From Polyodon spathula (lineage: Eukaryota; Chordata; Actinopteri; Acipenseriformes; Polyodontidae): a stretch of 64,000 bases of DNA. Positions 49,126 to 61,904 of this stretch are shown piece after piece. The position numbers and the translations under genes are program-made. Numbering within the stretch: the stretch's first letter is position 1; each line of letters opens with the position of its first letter. The stretch lies in contig NC_054548.1 in NCBI RefSeq assembly GCF_017654505.1, positions 37,755,545-37,819,544 of the forward strand. Reading direction: 5' to 3'. The notes beneath the pieces are model-generated. The model was not told where the DNA came from, made no database searches, and was given only the letters and a program-made list of their open reading frames with translations.

Positions 49126-52100
49126 CGTAACAGTATTGTGGATTGTGTGCTGTTTTGTTACAGGATTGGTTATTATAGATTTTTTTCCCAGGAGGCTGAC
49201 ATAGCTGTTAAAAAGAAATGCCTAATAAATAACTTTAATACACATTTGCCAATTTAATACTATTAAGACCTACACTTTTTCTTAGACATACAACCTTGTG
49301 CAGTTTCAATGACCCAAAAGAGAGAACTTTTAATGTGTAGATTTCATTAGAAAATGAGCCATAAAAGTTAATGGAAAGCCTTGACAGTAGATTTATATTG
49401 GATAATAAAATGATAAGTTGAAGAACAGATGTGCCTTGATATTAATTTTGGCATTTATTTCAATGTTGTCCTAAATAGCATACTTAAGGATGTTACATTA
49501 GAAATGGCAATCCTAATCAGATTTATATGTAACTTGATCTGATCAGTGTTTGTGAGTGTTGCTGAAGTGTCCAAATGCCAAATTCAATATTCAAAACAGG
49601 AAATGGGTGGTTCTTCAAAGTGGGAAGATTTATGAGCATTGAAAATTGCTTTTTCAGAAGGAGACGGTATTATACTGAACCCATAGGAGCTTTTATAAGC
49701 CAAGAGGATATTTCTGGAGACTAAGTTATTCACAGACTTTAAACCTGCTGCCAGTGAATTTGGTGTTCAATAGCTTACTGAAGTTGCATTATTTCTTTAC
49801 CTTATATATCCCTGATATTCAACCTATTTAAGTGTTCAACTAGAAAAAATCATGTGCGCCAAACTGGAGCTGGTCCAGGCTTTCGAGTCTTCATATATCA
49901 CTTTCTGTATTTCGTTATAGCCTTACAAACGGAACATGCTGCAAAATATATTGCAGCATGTTCAAAGTGCATTTGCAAGTGTCCCAAGGTGGGTGAGCAC
50001 ATCTCTTCAGTGTTGGAATCCCTGCCTATGCAATATGTCTTTAAGATCCTCTTTTTGACATAAAGGTCATAAGTGGCCTTGCTGAGCTACTTATTCCCTA
50101 TACCACCTGCAGTGATCTGTGGTGACAGGACACAGACTTGTTAAAGTATAACCTAACGTTTACTATCCCTAAGGCCACACCTTTTGAGTCTCCTGTTCAT
50201 GATCAACAGCAACTGTTTAGCTAGACTTTTTTTGTTGTCAGGAAAGACTTTATGTATGTATCACATAAGACTTATATTAGGAACAATGACATATTAATTT
50301 TGCAATAATGAGTAAAGAGATGATAGAATCTATATTATTTTATGTCATGGCTTAAAATTACTAAAACCACAATTGAAATGCTAGAAATGAGATCAACTGC
50401 TGAAAAAGATAACAGTGTTTCAATTCCAACAAGCTCTTTAGAATAATTTTGACATGAACAGCATATGCAAATTGATGTTTATAATGTCCCATTCATTTAG
50501 TTCAGTTAATGTTGCCAGTTTACATTTTTAGTTTTTATATAATTAATATTCATATGGCATTAGAAAACTTAAACTGCCTTAAATACCTGCTGTTTTTTTC
50601 CAGTTTTGTAACTAACATGTATTTTTTTCCTTTTGAAAAACATGTCATTTACTCTTTGCTTTGAAAACCAACCCCATTGCATCTCATTCCGAGTATCTTA
50701 GTTTTATCATAATAACACAGGCATGGCGCTCTATGAGCATTTAACACATGTAGGCTACTAGATATTTTGAATTCCAGTACCTACAGTTTTAAATAGGCTG
50801 AATAACCCAAACTATCACATACTAGGCCTGTATTTTAATCAGAAACTATTTATTGAAACCATCTTGTGTTCAGCTAAGTAATGGAACTAATGCAATTCCT
50901 TGTCAAAATATATTTTGTTTTATCCTATGTTATTCTAAGTTCTACTAGAATGCAACAATATCTGTCATCTAAGCACTTGATATGCCATCAGTACAGTTAA
51001 CCAGGTTATATTTCATCAGTAATTATTAACCCATTATGTGTTCATTTTAGCGTGGGTGAAACCAGGGTTAACATTATAACAAAATAATCTCTGTGACAGA
51101 TTAAATTAGCATTTTATATAGACTGAATAAACGTAATATACTGTTAGGTCATAACTGTTACCGTATAAAATCATTATGTTTTTAACAGTTATTTAATTTT
51201 ACTTTTGGTCTATAAAATAAACTTCATACCTTTTTAAATTGTATCCACATTGTTCTGTAGTACTAGGTATTTGTACTGCAGCGGCCAATACGATTTGCAT
51301 TGTTGGCCTCGCACATATCTACACGGGGCGGTACAAACCGCAGTTAGCTATCAGGACACTCTATAGAGTTTATTATATTGTGTGCAATGGTGTCCCGCTT
51401 TATGAAAGATATTAATAATGTATGTGTTAAAAATATGAATCCCGGTAATTATGTAGGTGTTCACTCAGGGTCGATCATACACTGCAGCATAAGGTATCAG
51501 AAAAATGCTACATCATTTTTTTTTTTTAAAAATTAAATAAAAACTAGTGTAGCAACATGCTACCAAATATACGTTAACTTCGAGCCTTGATAATATATAC
51601 AATCTATATAAAATCACTACACATCATTTTCAGGAAGTTGGGTACTGTTTAAGCGAGGAATTTCAGAGTGACATACTTGCTTTTTTCTGTCCCATGGCTT
51701 TACATAGAGATCACTATGAGTGCATCTAGCACGTAAATTAAAAACTAATGTACACACACATAGTAAGCACATTTTATTGTATGGTATTGTAGTACAGTTC
51801 TAAAAGAACATCTAAGATAAACTACGTACAAAACAGCAGTCCTTCTGGAATTCTTATAGGTGGTTGTGTTTTGTTTTTAATTCAATTGTAATTCCTCTAC
51901 AAATAAAAACAATGTGCTTGCTATCTATGAGAAGATTTGGTTTCGGTATCTCTTGCAGAAAATTACAAACAATCAAGTTACAGTCAGAAAAAAAAAATAT
52001 CTGAGTAGGATATATTGTAGTTTTTACAGAAATCAAGCTGATATTCTGAGGTCATTTTTGGTGCAGAAAAACATCTGTGCCACATTCTTGCACTTAACTG

Positions 52101-52164
52101 CCCCACCAGCATTGTCCCGCCCCTTAACAACCAATACATACTCCTGATTCGCTGGTACAGTACT
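49123..52164. other. Intergenic sequence, no gene seen
   Basis: AT-rich and mostly unique-looking. The frames seen are short and without known domains. Confidence 0.5.
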
Positions 52165-52452
52165 TCCCTGACCTTCCAACTCCGACCTAATAGGCTCTCG
52201 GTAACTGTCACCGATAAATGTATTGTTGTCAGAGTAGGTTAGCAACACACACTCTGCTACATACAGGTAGGCTACCTTATTACAGAAAATAAGCAACCGT
52301 GATACTTCTAAAATGTCACAAGTCTTGTAATAAAATATTGCAGCGTTTGCGTATTGGTCGCCTTCGTATAACGGCCATCCTCTTTTAAGCGCCGCAGTCA
52401 TTTTGATCAATTTAAAATAAACGTCGCAGCACCAAATTGAAGTAATACAATG
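52165..52452. repeat. Dispersed repeat, copy 2 (partner at 23893)
   Basis: It matches 23893-24190 in the same orientation. Here an uninterrupted minus-strand frame of 125 codons (52033-52410) spans the repeat. The other copy has several stops in the same reading, so coding is doubtful. The frame also extends beyond the shared repeat, which argues for chance. Confidence 0.8.
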
Positions 52453-52676
52453 TGTGTGTGTGTGTGTGTGTGTGTTTGTATATATATATATGGCTTATAT
52501 AAATAACCACCTCTGATTGGTTAAACATGAGCCGCTTCACACTAAATAAATCACTAGGCTAAATTCCATGACAAACTGCCATTTTATTTGTTATTAGTTA
52601 CAAAACCACTGCCAAAAATGAGTGGCATTTCACTTATTTCCTTTTATATATTTAGTTATAAAACCACTGCCAAAAA

Positions 52677-52749
<73 letters not shown>

Positions 52750-52764
52750 CACACACACACACAC
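52450..52764. repeat. GT, TA and CA microsatellites
   Basis: GT repeats at 52450-52475 and a short TA run at 52479-52491 are followed by about 180 bp of other sequence. A long TA array then lies at 52677-52747 and a CA run at 52749-52764. Confidence 0.95.
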
Positions 52765-52768
52765 AAAT

Positions 52769-53222
52769 GTGCACTCCACTTATAACAACATGGGCTTTAA
52801 TGGGGAATAGTTAATATGTACAGTTTTCCTGTTCCACAGGCAGATATTTTGCGCAAAAAAGTGTACACCAGTCACTGAGGCATTCGTTTTGTCAGACAGG
52901 AACAACAGCTGCTGTTTACTTTTATTCTCCAGCCGTTGTAGAGTTTAAACATATAATATATGCAATTTAAATTCCATTTAGCGAAAATACTAATTCGCAA
53001 AATGGTACTACTTATTACATTGCACAACCCACATGGGGTGTGTTTTGTACAAATAATAAACTCCCATTCTTTGGCAGTTAAGATTTCTTGTATTGTTTAT
53101 ATTTAAGGTGCTTATGTTCACAGTTACATACAGAATTTCAAATTGTGTTTACTATGCACTCCACTTATAAGTGACTGATTTCCATTGTCCCATAGAGTCC
53201 GTATAAGTAGAGTGCACCTGTA
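52769..53222. mobile_element. Small TIR element (possible mariner/Tigger-type MITE)
   Basis: The left end GTGCACTCCACTTATAAC and the inverted right end GTGCACTCTACTTATACG are imperfect terminal inverted repeats. They continue as ATGGGCTTTAATGGGG and CTCTATGGG. Another copy of the end (TGCACTCCACTTATAAGTG) lies inside at 53155 and makes a tight hairpin with the right end. The interior has no transposase. Assignment to the mariner superfamily is inference from the terminus style and adjoining TA. Confidence 0.6.
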
Positions 53223-53879
53223 TATTATTTTGGTAAATTACAGGGTTTGTCTTGGTTTCAGTATAGTGTGCACTGTAATAAGGACTGTTTTCAAAGAAGT
53301 CTGAAGTTATAAATGTTATAGTATGCTACAAGAGATTTATAATATAGTAATAATATATAATATGGTGGTGAGAGTCTGGCTGTATAAAGAGTATTTTCAT
53401 TGAAAGAAATCTGTTCACTGATATCGATGAGTGGTAAGAAAGTCTGTTGTATTCTACAAGTTGTGCATTCAAATAATTAATATGTTTGCTGCTATACTAT
53501 GTTAAAGTGGCCTACTTTATAAACACCAAGCATGTAATGTATGAAACACAATCCGATATCAGAATGAAGATAAGCGTGTCAAAAGCAAGCATGCAGTTAT
53601 CTTACTCTGCTATGTAAATGCAATATATAGCTTTGGTGTTGCTATGCGATAAGGGAATGATATGGTACTGCAAAACTGAATAGTAGTATACTTCAAAATG
53701 ACAAGATCACATGTTGTTTCCTAATGCACCCAGTATATAATGACACAGAATTTCCTATAAGGTTGATGTATTCATTTCCAAGACCATGTATGGTTTTGGT
53801 GGTGGTGTTATTATTTCAGTAAATCATGTAAGGAAAATACATTCCATTATTTATATTGTATGACTCTTATTTTAGGGAT
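53223..53879. other. AT-rich sequence, no gene seen
   Basis: No coding frame or recognisable repeat was found. Confidence 0.5.
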
Positions 53880-54250
53880 CATATGGCAGGCCAGGAAGAA
53901 GTACACAAACAGAAAGGGATTGCGGGGCAAAACTGCGCTGATATTTATTCAATTAAATAACAAACAAAAAGGCACAAGGGCCAAAATAAACCAACAGAAA
54001 ATAAACACCAACACAAACAAAACGAGTGCCTTTGTTGAAAAATAGGTAGCATTCATTTTTCTCTCTCTCTCTCTCTCTCTCTCTTCACCTTTACAACATA
54101 CTTCACCCAGACAAAGGATTCCTCCTGGCTTCTATAGTATATGGCAGTAGCCCAATTAATCAATAATTAACAATTACCCAATTAAGGCTCAAAGCCACAT
54201 CCTCACATGTATTTCTGGCAGGGAGGAATTAACCCCCTCCCCACCAATCC
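53880..54250 (-). mobile_element. Probable LTR, minus orientation
   Basis: On the minus strand TTAATTCCTCCCTGCCAGAA leads to CTATAGAAGCCAGGAGGAAT, a promoter-like region. About 180 bp further on comes an AATAAA (AATAAATATCAGCGC, near 53940 on the plus strand). A CT microsatellite (54057-54084) lies within. The related fragment at 28455-28640 covers only the promoter side. Target duplications were not identified. Confidence 0.5.
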
Positions 54251-56756
54251 AAAACAAACAATAACAAAATCATAATAATAATAATAATATAAATATATAC
54301 ACATTATGCAAAATAATATATACATTAATAAATATGAATTTTCAATTAATGCCTGATAAATCAAAACAGCTGAATATATAAGCGGCCTGTAATAGTGGCG
54401 AAATTCACTTTTAAAAACTGTTAACCCAAACGCGTGTTGATCTTTATGCAGTTAATTTAGGTTTTAAGACTGTGATGAGGCAAAAACAAAGTCCGACCCT
54501 TGCAATACTGCAAAAATGAAATGTGGAGATGTTTCTCTTGTGTTTCCGTAGCATTAATAAGTGGAACAAAATATACATTGCTGTGAAACCACACAGTATT
54601 GATATGTTTGATTTGATGTGAAGTAAATCAGAAATGCTGCAGGGTAAATATTATTGTTTTTTTGTAAACTGCTATCCAGTCAATCTGATTTAGGTTTGGC
54701 AAATTGGCATAAAAAATGTGCATTGTAATTTTTGTGAGCGTGGCCATTGCGCTGCTGCCAAAAAAGGGGACTAGTGCGTCTGCCTTTGAAAAGGAAATCG
54801 CCACAGTGTTTTAATGTATTGATGTTATTATTATGTAGAGCTGCAGGAGGCTGTTGGAGTGGCCTTTGCTAGTCCAGCTGAAGACAGACGAGACTCCTAA
54901 TGTCTTAATTATGGCTCCCAAAAATTACACAAGGATGATAATGATATGTAAATGTGCCTGTCAGAGATGTAAAGTCGACAGTTGGCAATCAAAGAAAGAA
55001 CAATACTAAAATACAGAATTTGAAAAACCTTTCATAAGGCAGCTTTGTCAATAGCTAACTCCCCAAAGCAATTGAAAAAACACATTCATATAAATAAAAA
55101 GACGACAATATCATTTTGAAAAGCTCTGTGAGTATAGCCCTTTGGTTTTAGAAGTAAGACTGAGCGGTTTCCTTATATTTTAAAGTGTATAGTCATTTCT
55201 AAAAAATAAAACTGAATTTCTTTGACCCTCCACCTACCCACATCTACTGATTATGTGAAATTAGTGTCATTACTGTATATGGTCGCAGATTGCACTACAG
55301 CAGTGGATCATATTTTTAAACTATGTATTTCATTGCTAAGAAACTAGCTATATTTTACTATATTGCATTCAGAATCAAGTGCACATAGCAATCTAAACTG
55401 ATATAAAAGAAAAGAAAGTGTCACAAATATTGGGGCAAATGCAATTGTGCTATAATTGCATTTCCTCAAGGCTCTTTCCTTTTTTATTTTAACTTTTGTT
55501 GCCAAAAAACTGTTTAACAGTATAAGAAACTTGGTGGGTGCATTATTTAGTGCACTATTAATTCCAGGACCAGCGAGTTAACATACTGTACTGAAAACTT
55601 TTAAATTACACAGACAAACATGAAGAGGATATCCTCCTTTTATAGTAAAAGTCAAGTATCCATTAGACCACAGATATCAGGATACATCATTAAATATAAA
55701 TACATGTAACATAAAACCATGAAAAATCCATGATATGAAATACATGAGGAAGGTCCTCTGTTAATTCATCTTTCAGTACATGAAGCAGTAGGCTCATGGG
55801 AAACTGCAGTTTAACTGACAGACATACTAGACAATTTAATGAAAGTCAACTAAAACTAGAAGTCTGGAGAAACTCTGTCTGTGTTGTAAAACGCGACAGG
55901 TCAAAAGTCAAGGTCAAGGTCATTTTTGGATATGGCATACTTGGTTTCCTGTACAGGTTTTATAGTAAGCATCACGCTATCTGCAGTGTGTAAGGAGCTA
56001 TCTACTGTCAAAGCTATGAATTGTCCAGTTTGATGTAGCCATTACAGTTTTTGTACTGACAGATTATAACCATTGTGAAATTGAATTAAAATATTTTCCT
56101 AAACGTCTTTGTTAGTTACAGTATATCCCAACATAATGAAATACATTAATACTTTCAGCACAAACTTACACTGTTCTTTGTTTGCTTGTAGTAACGCACT
56201 AAACAGTACTATAGTATATACTGTCAGTACTTATAGTACTATACTGTACTATAGAATATACAGCAGTATGAGATTAGCAATACACATGCATACACAATAT
56301 ACACTGCAGTGTACAGTAGTATTGCAGTATGCATACGGTACTTCAGAATTGTATAGATTCCAAAAAAAATACCAGTGTAGTTGTGTAGTTACCATAGTGT
56401 AGGTTTTTTTTTGTTTGTTTTGTTTTTTTATAGTATAGCACATATAGCCCAGTGAATTCAATGGATTTTGAAAGCATACCATAGTATAGTTTTTAGTATT
56501 GTCTATAGTATATTTTTTAGATACAAAAAAATTCTATAGAATTGTATAGATTTTGACTCCACAAAAATACCTTTGATACATACGATAGTAAATACAACAG
56601 TAAATGCTATGGTACTTCCTATAGATTTTTTTCATATGGGTGGTAAGCTCGCAGTATAGCCATGTGTGGAACATTCAGTATGATGCACATTATATTATTA
56701 TTATAACCCGGCTTTTACCGTATTTCCCAGCAGCCCCTGTGCCTATTAGAGACCGA
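54251..56756. other. Intergenic sequence, partly low complexity
   Basis: No gene is recognised. At about 56200-56640 the sequence is dominated by short motifs such as GTACTATAG and TATAGTAT, ending with TTTTTTCATATGGGTGG, which looks like one terminus of a MITE. A higher-complexity block at about 54840-54970 could be regulatory. Confidence 0.45.
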
Positions 56757-57651
56757 TGATTATTTAAGAACATAAGAACATAAGAACATAAGAAAGTTTA
56801 CAAACGAAAGGAGGCCATTTGGCTCATCTTGTTCATTTGGTTGTTAGTAGCTTATTGATCCCAGAATCTCATCAAGCAGCTTCTTGAAGGATCCCGGGGT
56901 GTCAGCTTCAACAACATTACTGGGGAGTTGATTCCAGACCCTCACAATTCTCTGTGTAAAAAAGTGCCTCCTATTTTCTGTTTTGAATGCCCCTTTGTCT
57001 AATCTCCATTTGTGACCCCTGGTCCTTGTTTCTTTTTTCAGGCTGAAAAAGTCCCTTGGGTCAACACTGTCAATACCTTTTAGAATTTTGAATGCTTGAA
57101 TTAGGTCGCCACGTAGTCTTCTTTGTTCAAGACTGAACAGATTCAATTCTTTTAGCCTGTCTGCATATGACATGCCTTTTAAGCCTGGAATAATTCTGGT
57201 CGCTCTTCTTTGCACTCTTTCTAGAGCAGCAATATCTTTTTTATAGCGAGGTGACCAGAACTGCACACAATATTCAAGACGAGGTCTTACTAGTGCATTG
57301 TACAGTTTTAACTTTACTTCCCTTGATTTAAATTCAACACTTTTCACAATGTAGCAGAGCATCTTGTTAGCCTTTTTTATAGCTTCCCCACATTGTCTAG
57401 ATGAAGACATTTCTGAGTCAACAAAAACTCCTAGGTCTTTTTCATAGATTCCTTCTCCAATTTCAGTATCTCCCATATGATATTTATAATGTACATTTTT
57501 ATTTCCTGCGTGCAGTACCTTACACTTTTCTCTATTAAATGTCATTTGCCATGTGTCTGCCCAGTTCTGAATCTTGTCTAGATCATTTTGAATGACCTTT
57601 GCTGCTGCAACAGTGTTTGCCACTCCTCCTACTTTTGTGTCGTTGAAGTTT
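56757..57651 (-). mobile_element. 5'-truncated CR1-type LINE
   Basis: The 3' end on the minus strand consists of about four copies of an octamer (TTATGTTC), the kind of tail typical of CR1-group LINEs. It is preceded by a short 3' region and a long open reverse-transcriptase frame. Similarity ends abruptly near 57651, in the catalytic FADD box, as expected from incomplete reverse transcription. No target duplication was recognised. Confidence 0.9.
56844..57651 (-). pseudogene. Reverse transcriptase C-terminal part of CR1-type LINE
   Basis: About 268 codons are open without a stop, ending in SFKKLLDEILGSISY and a normal stop. The frame begins at a decayed FADD box (FNDTK in place of FADDTK, lacking one Asp codon). 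It then reads IQNWADTWQMTFNREKCKVL, typical of the region after the catalytic box in CR1/Jockey reverse transcriptases. Next come KKANKMLCYIVKSVEFKSRE and LYNALVRPRLEYCVQFWSPR, then LERVQRRATRIIPGL, the conserved C-terminal block of these LINE proteins. The palm catalytic residues, fingers and endonuclease are missing, so it cannot act. The intact frame over 0.8 kb suggests a fairly recent insertion. The first in-frame ATG (57623) is not a real start. Confidence 0.92.
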
Positions 57652-60600
57652 CACAGTATACACAATATTTCACTTATTCATTATACAGAGTCAGTTGACA
57701 GCTACCACCAGCAGCATTCCTAAAGCAGCATTGACAGTATTGTCTACTGTACAGGAATGTATGTGTATTTCAGTGAGTTTATGTACAAAACTGTTTGTGT
57801 GGCCATCTGCAGTTACAAGCCTTTTCCAAAAGATGGCAGACAAAGAAAGTTTGGCATAAACATTTCAAATTTTATGACATTTCAAATCAGATCACTAATC
57901 GAGTTGATCGGTTGAAAACTGTAGGAGGAGATACCGTTACAAAATTAAGGCAGAATAATAATAATAAAGAAACTGCGTGAAAACAATGTCTGTGTTTTAC
58001 AACGCAGACAACAAAAAAGCCCACATGGTCTGGTTTTAATGATGCAGGGTGCACAGAAGGGTAAAGTACAGAATAATGGTAGTTTACAGTTACCCGGTAC
58101 TCCTATTTTATTAGAACATTGAACATGATTGTGAGACACAGCATCTTTAAATCAATACCCCATACAGTGTGTACTTTGTGTATGCAAGGTCAAGGTCCTA
58201 CTGACATGAATATGTTGATAAATTTCTCATTGAAAAGCTTGTCAAAGAAAGTTTATTTTTACTATTTCTATATATCCTACCAATACAAGTAGATAAGTGT
58301 CCTATATCTTCTCTGTAAAATCTTAACATAAACTGAAGCTTCACTCAAATCCTATGCAAAACTAAGTAAGTAAACTAAGAAAAGCCTTGTGGTAGAGCTT
58401 GTTTGTACATGACAGGGCCTTTATGCTGCACTTTCATTTAACACATCCAAAAAGGTTCATGGGAATAGTTTAAGAAAACTGTATGAGATCAGTCCGTGCA
58501 CAAGACCAAATTGGAAGTCAGACACAAAAATTTAAATATACCCTTCTGTATTTTATTATGAACTAGGCTATTTGCGAATGAGAATTTCTCTGGCTAAAAG
58601 AGAACTACATGGAAAGTATTGCCAAAATAGAGTGAGAAAAATGTGACTTATTTTTTCTTTTTCCATGGAAATTGCTCATTTATGTTCCCATAGGGCAGTG
58701 CCTTGTCAAACTGCATCAGTCTGTTCAGCAAGCAGTGCCATATTTACATCACCATTGCCTCATGGGAGTCCATCTGTATACGGTAGTGGCATGGCGTGTG
58801 ATGAATGACTTTCACGAGACAGACAGCTCCCAAACAGATGAGCAGCCTGAGCTTGAACTGGGGCTCATAATGGAAACAGGAGCTAGAACTAATCGGATTT
58901 AATGAAGAAAGGCATGTCATGGTCGAGGAAATCGGTTGCATTATAATTACACTCTAATTGAAAATCTGGAAGTGATATTGGGCTTTTCTTTTTTCTCCCG
59001 TGAAAGACCTGAAAAGTTTGTGCAGTTTGGGTTCCTTTGTGTCCTTTATTAAACAATGCATGGTTAGTTATATTCTGTACAATTGGAACGACAGCAGAGA
59101 AACTGAGTCTGAGTCTCTCAGTTAAGTTTCCTTTACATCTGTGTTTTTCCAAGCCTAGATTATGTACAGTTTGTAAGTAGGGATTTGTTTTCAGTACTGA
59201 TCACTATCTTTACCATGCAATTCCTTTGTCTTGCCTTTGTTTTTCATACTCTCTCATTTAATTTTCATATAATAATCCCTTGTAAAATAATACCGAGACA
59301 GCTGTAAATGTTTTTGTATAAACTTGATATGCACTTAGTCATAAAAAAGAAGTAAATTACAAATTACTGTACATGTAGGGTGCAGGTCAGTTGAGACAGC
59401 CAGGATCTACTGTAAATGTGAAAGATAAACTTCACTTTTAGGTGCTTGTTGTAAAGCACAAAAAAATGTAAGCGATAACTAGAGTTTTTCTGAGTTGATA
59501 AAATCAGAGACAAAGTCAAAGTTGTATTACCTGTGAGGAAGACAATTATCTTTAAGTACACTAGGGGCATCCTCTAGTTACTTTAAGGTCCTATATTTGA
59601 ACATAAGTCAGTTATGTGCTGCTTCGACTCATGTCTGATTTTAACTGCATCAGTCATTCGGCTCAGTAATGGGCTGCTGCCACTATGCTGTTAATGTGAC
59701 CCGTTGTGTTTGTTTATCCAAACTGTACCATGTCCTGTTAAAGCAGGATAACAGGATTTAGAATCGCAGCGAAAGCGAAAGGGATTCCACTTGTCATTTA
59801 ATTAAGAGTTAACTTTAGGGCTGGTTAGGACATTTTTTTCCTATTTACACACAACTGGTTCTAAAGTGTTTTCAACAAGCCTTTAAAAACTCAAATTTTC
59901 AGTTAAGACTAATCTGTGACTGAGCTGAAAACTCTGTGGGCTTTGAGTTTTAAGAAATGATACCTGTGACATCATAAGTATACAATATGATGGTAGATGA
60001 ATATCAAATGAAAGTACCAGTACAGTTTCTGGATACAGTTATTATATAGACAGCTATTTTAAAGTGCAATTCTGCTTACGTTTCATTGCAATGATTGGCA
60101 GACCCTTTGAAAAAAACAGGGTGGTGTCAGTTTCATTGAGTGGCTAGAGACTGAGCTGTGATGAGGTTTAGAAAGTAAAGCTTTTATGACATTGGGTTTA
60201 TTGCAGGATTCTGTATACCAACAGTATTTTGTTCTTAGTCGGTTCTGTCTATAACATGTTATAGAGGCCCCAAAATAATGAAACTTTACAGTGCAGTTTT
60301 ATTTTTCAGTCAAATCATCTGTTTCAAATTAATTACGGAAGAGCTTTTCAGACACTTAACTTTTGTCCTGCAAACCTGCAGTAAGAAAAAGAGAATTTGC
60401 TTCAAGTTTGCCTTTCATATACTGTGCTCAATATATTCACCTTCTCAGGATTTATTACTGAGGGGGAGACTTTGCTCTTCCAGCACCTTAATGTTTTACC
60501 CACTGTTGCAGTGAATAACACTGTCACGGTTGAGGCGATACTATTTCCATGGATGTAATGAGATTATCAGGTAGAAATAAGTGAAGGTGAAAGTGGTGGA

Positions 60601-61261
60601 AAATCCTTCAAATTGTACAACTAGGAGATAAGACTTTTGTCTGAGAACATGCACCTCACATACTTGTATGTATAGTCAACGTACTGAGTCTAGAACTGTG
60701 ATTCTCTCATGATCTTGATTTTCTATTTTACTAATCGAATGCTTTCTAAGGTGCAGAATAACCCTTGCTATAGAAAGCCTTGAGTTTTTCGTTTCCCTGG
60801 ACGGAGTTAAAAAAAAATAATAATAATTTAATGGATTATATGGCAAAATTAACTGTGTGAATTCAATTGTAATTACAACATTGTTTGTGTGTGCAATGGA
60901 GTTCTAAATTAAGCATTTCCATAATAAAAAACTAGGTAATGCACACATTTAAGATCTGAAGAAGTGGGCAAGTGTAGCATTTATTTGCACAAAATCAAAC
61001 AGTCCACCAGCTTCAATCTGTACACTCTTGTCCTTAGTGCTTAGGATTTTAGAAACTTCAATTAAATCCCCCCTGACCTAATATTTTAACCTGCCCCCTT
61101 ACTCACCCATCTCAACTAAAATATGTACTGTGTTTAATTTAGAGAGTTATCTAGACCTATTATCTAGACCTACTTCACACTGTACTTAATCTACCCTGGG
61201 TAAGTAAATGCTCTCTACCAACAGTCAATATTTGATTAAAGATGGTTCTTACTGTGTATAA
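57652..61261. other. Intergenic sequence, one higher-complexity island
   Basis: No exon is supported. The interval 58640-59140 is less AT-rich and keeps open frames on both strands (76 and 87 codons). It contains homeodomain-type sites such as CTCTAATTGAAAATC. It could be a conserved non-coding element; this is inference only. Confidence 0.45.
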
Positions 61262-61266
61262 TGGAT

Positions 61267-61899
61267 TGTGGCAATGTTGCCTCACCCCTGTGTGTATTTC
61301 GGTGTTGTATATTGCGTGTTGTGTGTTAATGTTGGTGTATAGTCATTGGTACACGGGATATAATATGGGTTATGCGCACAAGTGTATAAAATGTATATTT
61401 GTATTTAGGCACGAGGATTGCACAGCACTTCACATGCAGGTAAAATGTAATACTATGTGAGCACGGGGAATTGCACTTTTATTAATTCACGTGCAGTTGT
61501 ACCGAGACTCCAATTGAATGATTGATTAACAATTGAGTCTCGCTACAGCTGCATAAAAGCAGCATGTTTTCACTCACTCTGGGTTGTGTGTTCGGTGAGT
61601 GGAGAACGGGTGTGGAGAAGGAGAAAGTAAGAACTAAAGTAAATAAGTGATTTAAACTCACCGTGTTTGTCTGTTCGTCCACTCGTTTGTTTGTCTGTCT
61701 GTGTTGTGTTAATATGTTTTGGCCTCAAATGCCATTTCCTGTGTTTTGTAGTCTTTCAACCTTTTATTTTCTATGTGTTTCATTATTAAATGCTGAGCGA
61801 AAACAATCACTCAGCTTCAACAAACTCCACCTCTCTGTTTATTCTGTGTTGGTTCCTGGTTCTGGTCTGACATCACCCACTACAGCTGTCTTTGTGACA
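61267..61899 (+). mobile_element. Solo LTR with perfect 5-bp target duplication
   Basis: The 633-bp block starts TGTGGCAATG and ends TTTGTGACA. It is flanked by TGGAT on both sides (61262-61266 and 61900-61904). A TATA-type box GCATAAAAGCAGC lies near 61552 and ATTATTAAATGCTGAGC near 61783 may be the polyadenylation region. No internal sequence remains, so it formed by recombination between two LTRs. A fragment of the same family lies inverted at 23640-23880. Confidence 0.93.
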
Positions 61900-61904
61900 T
61901 GGAT

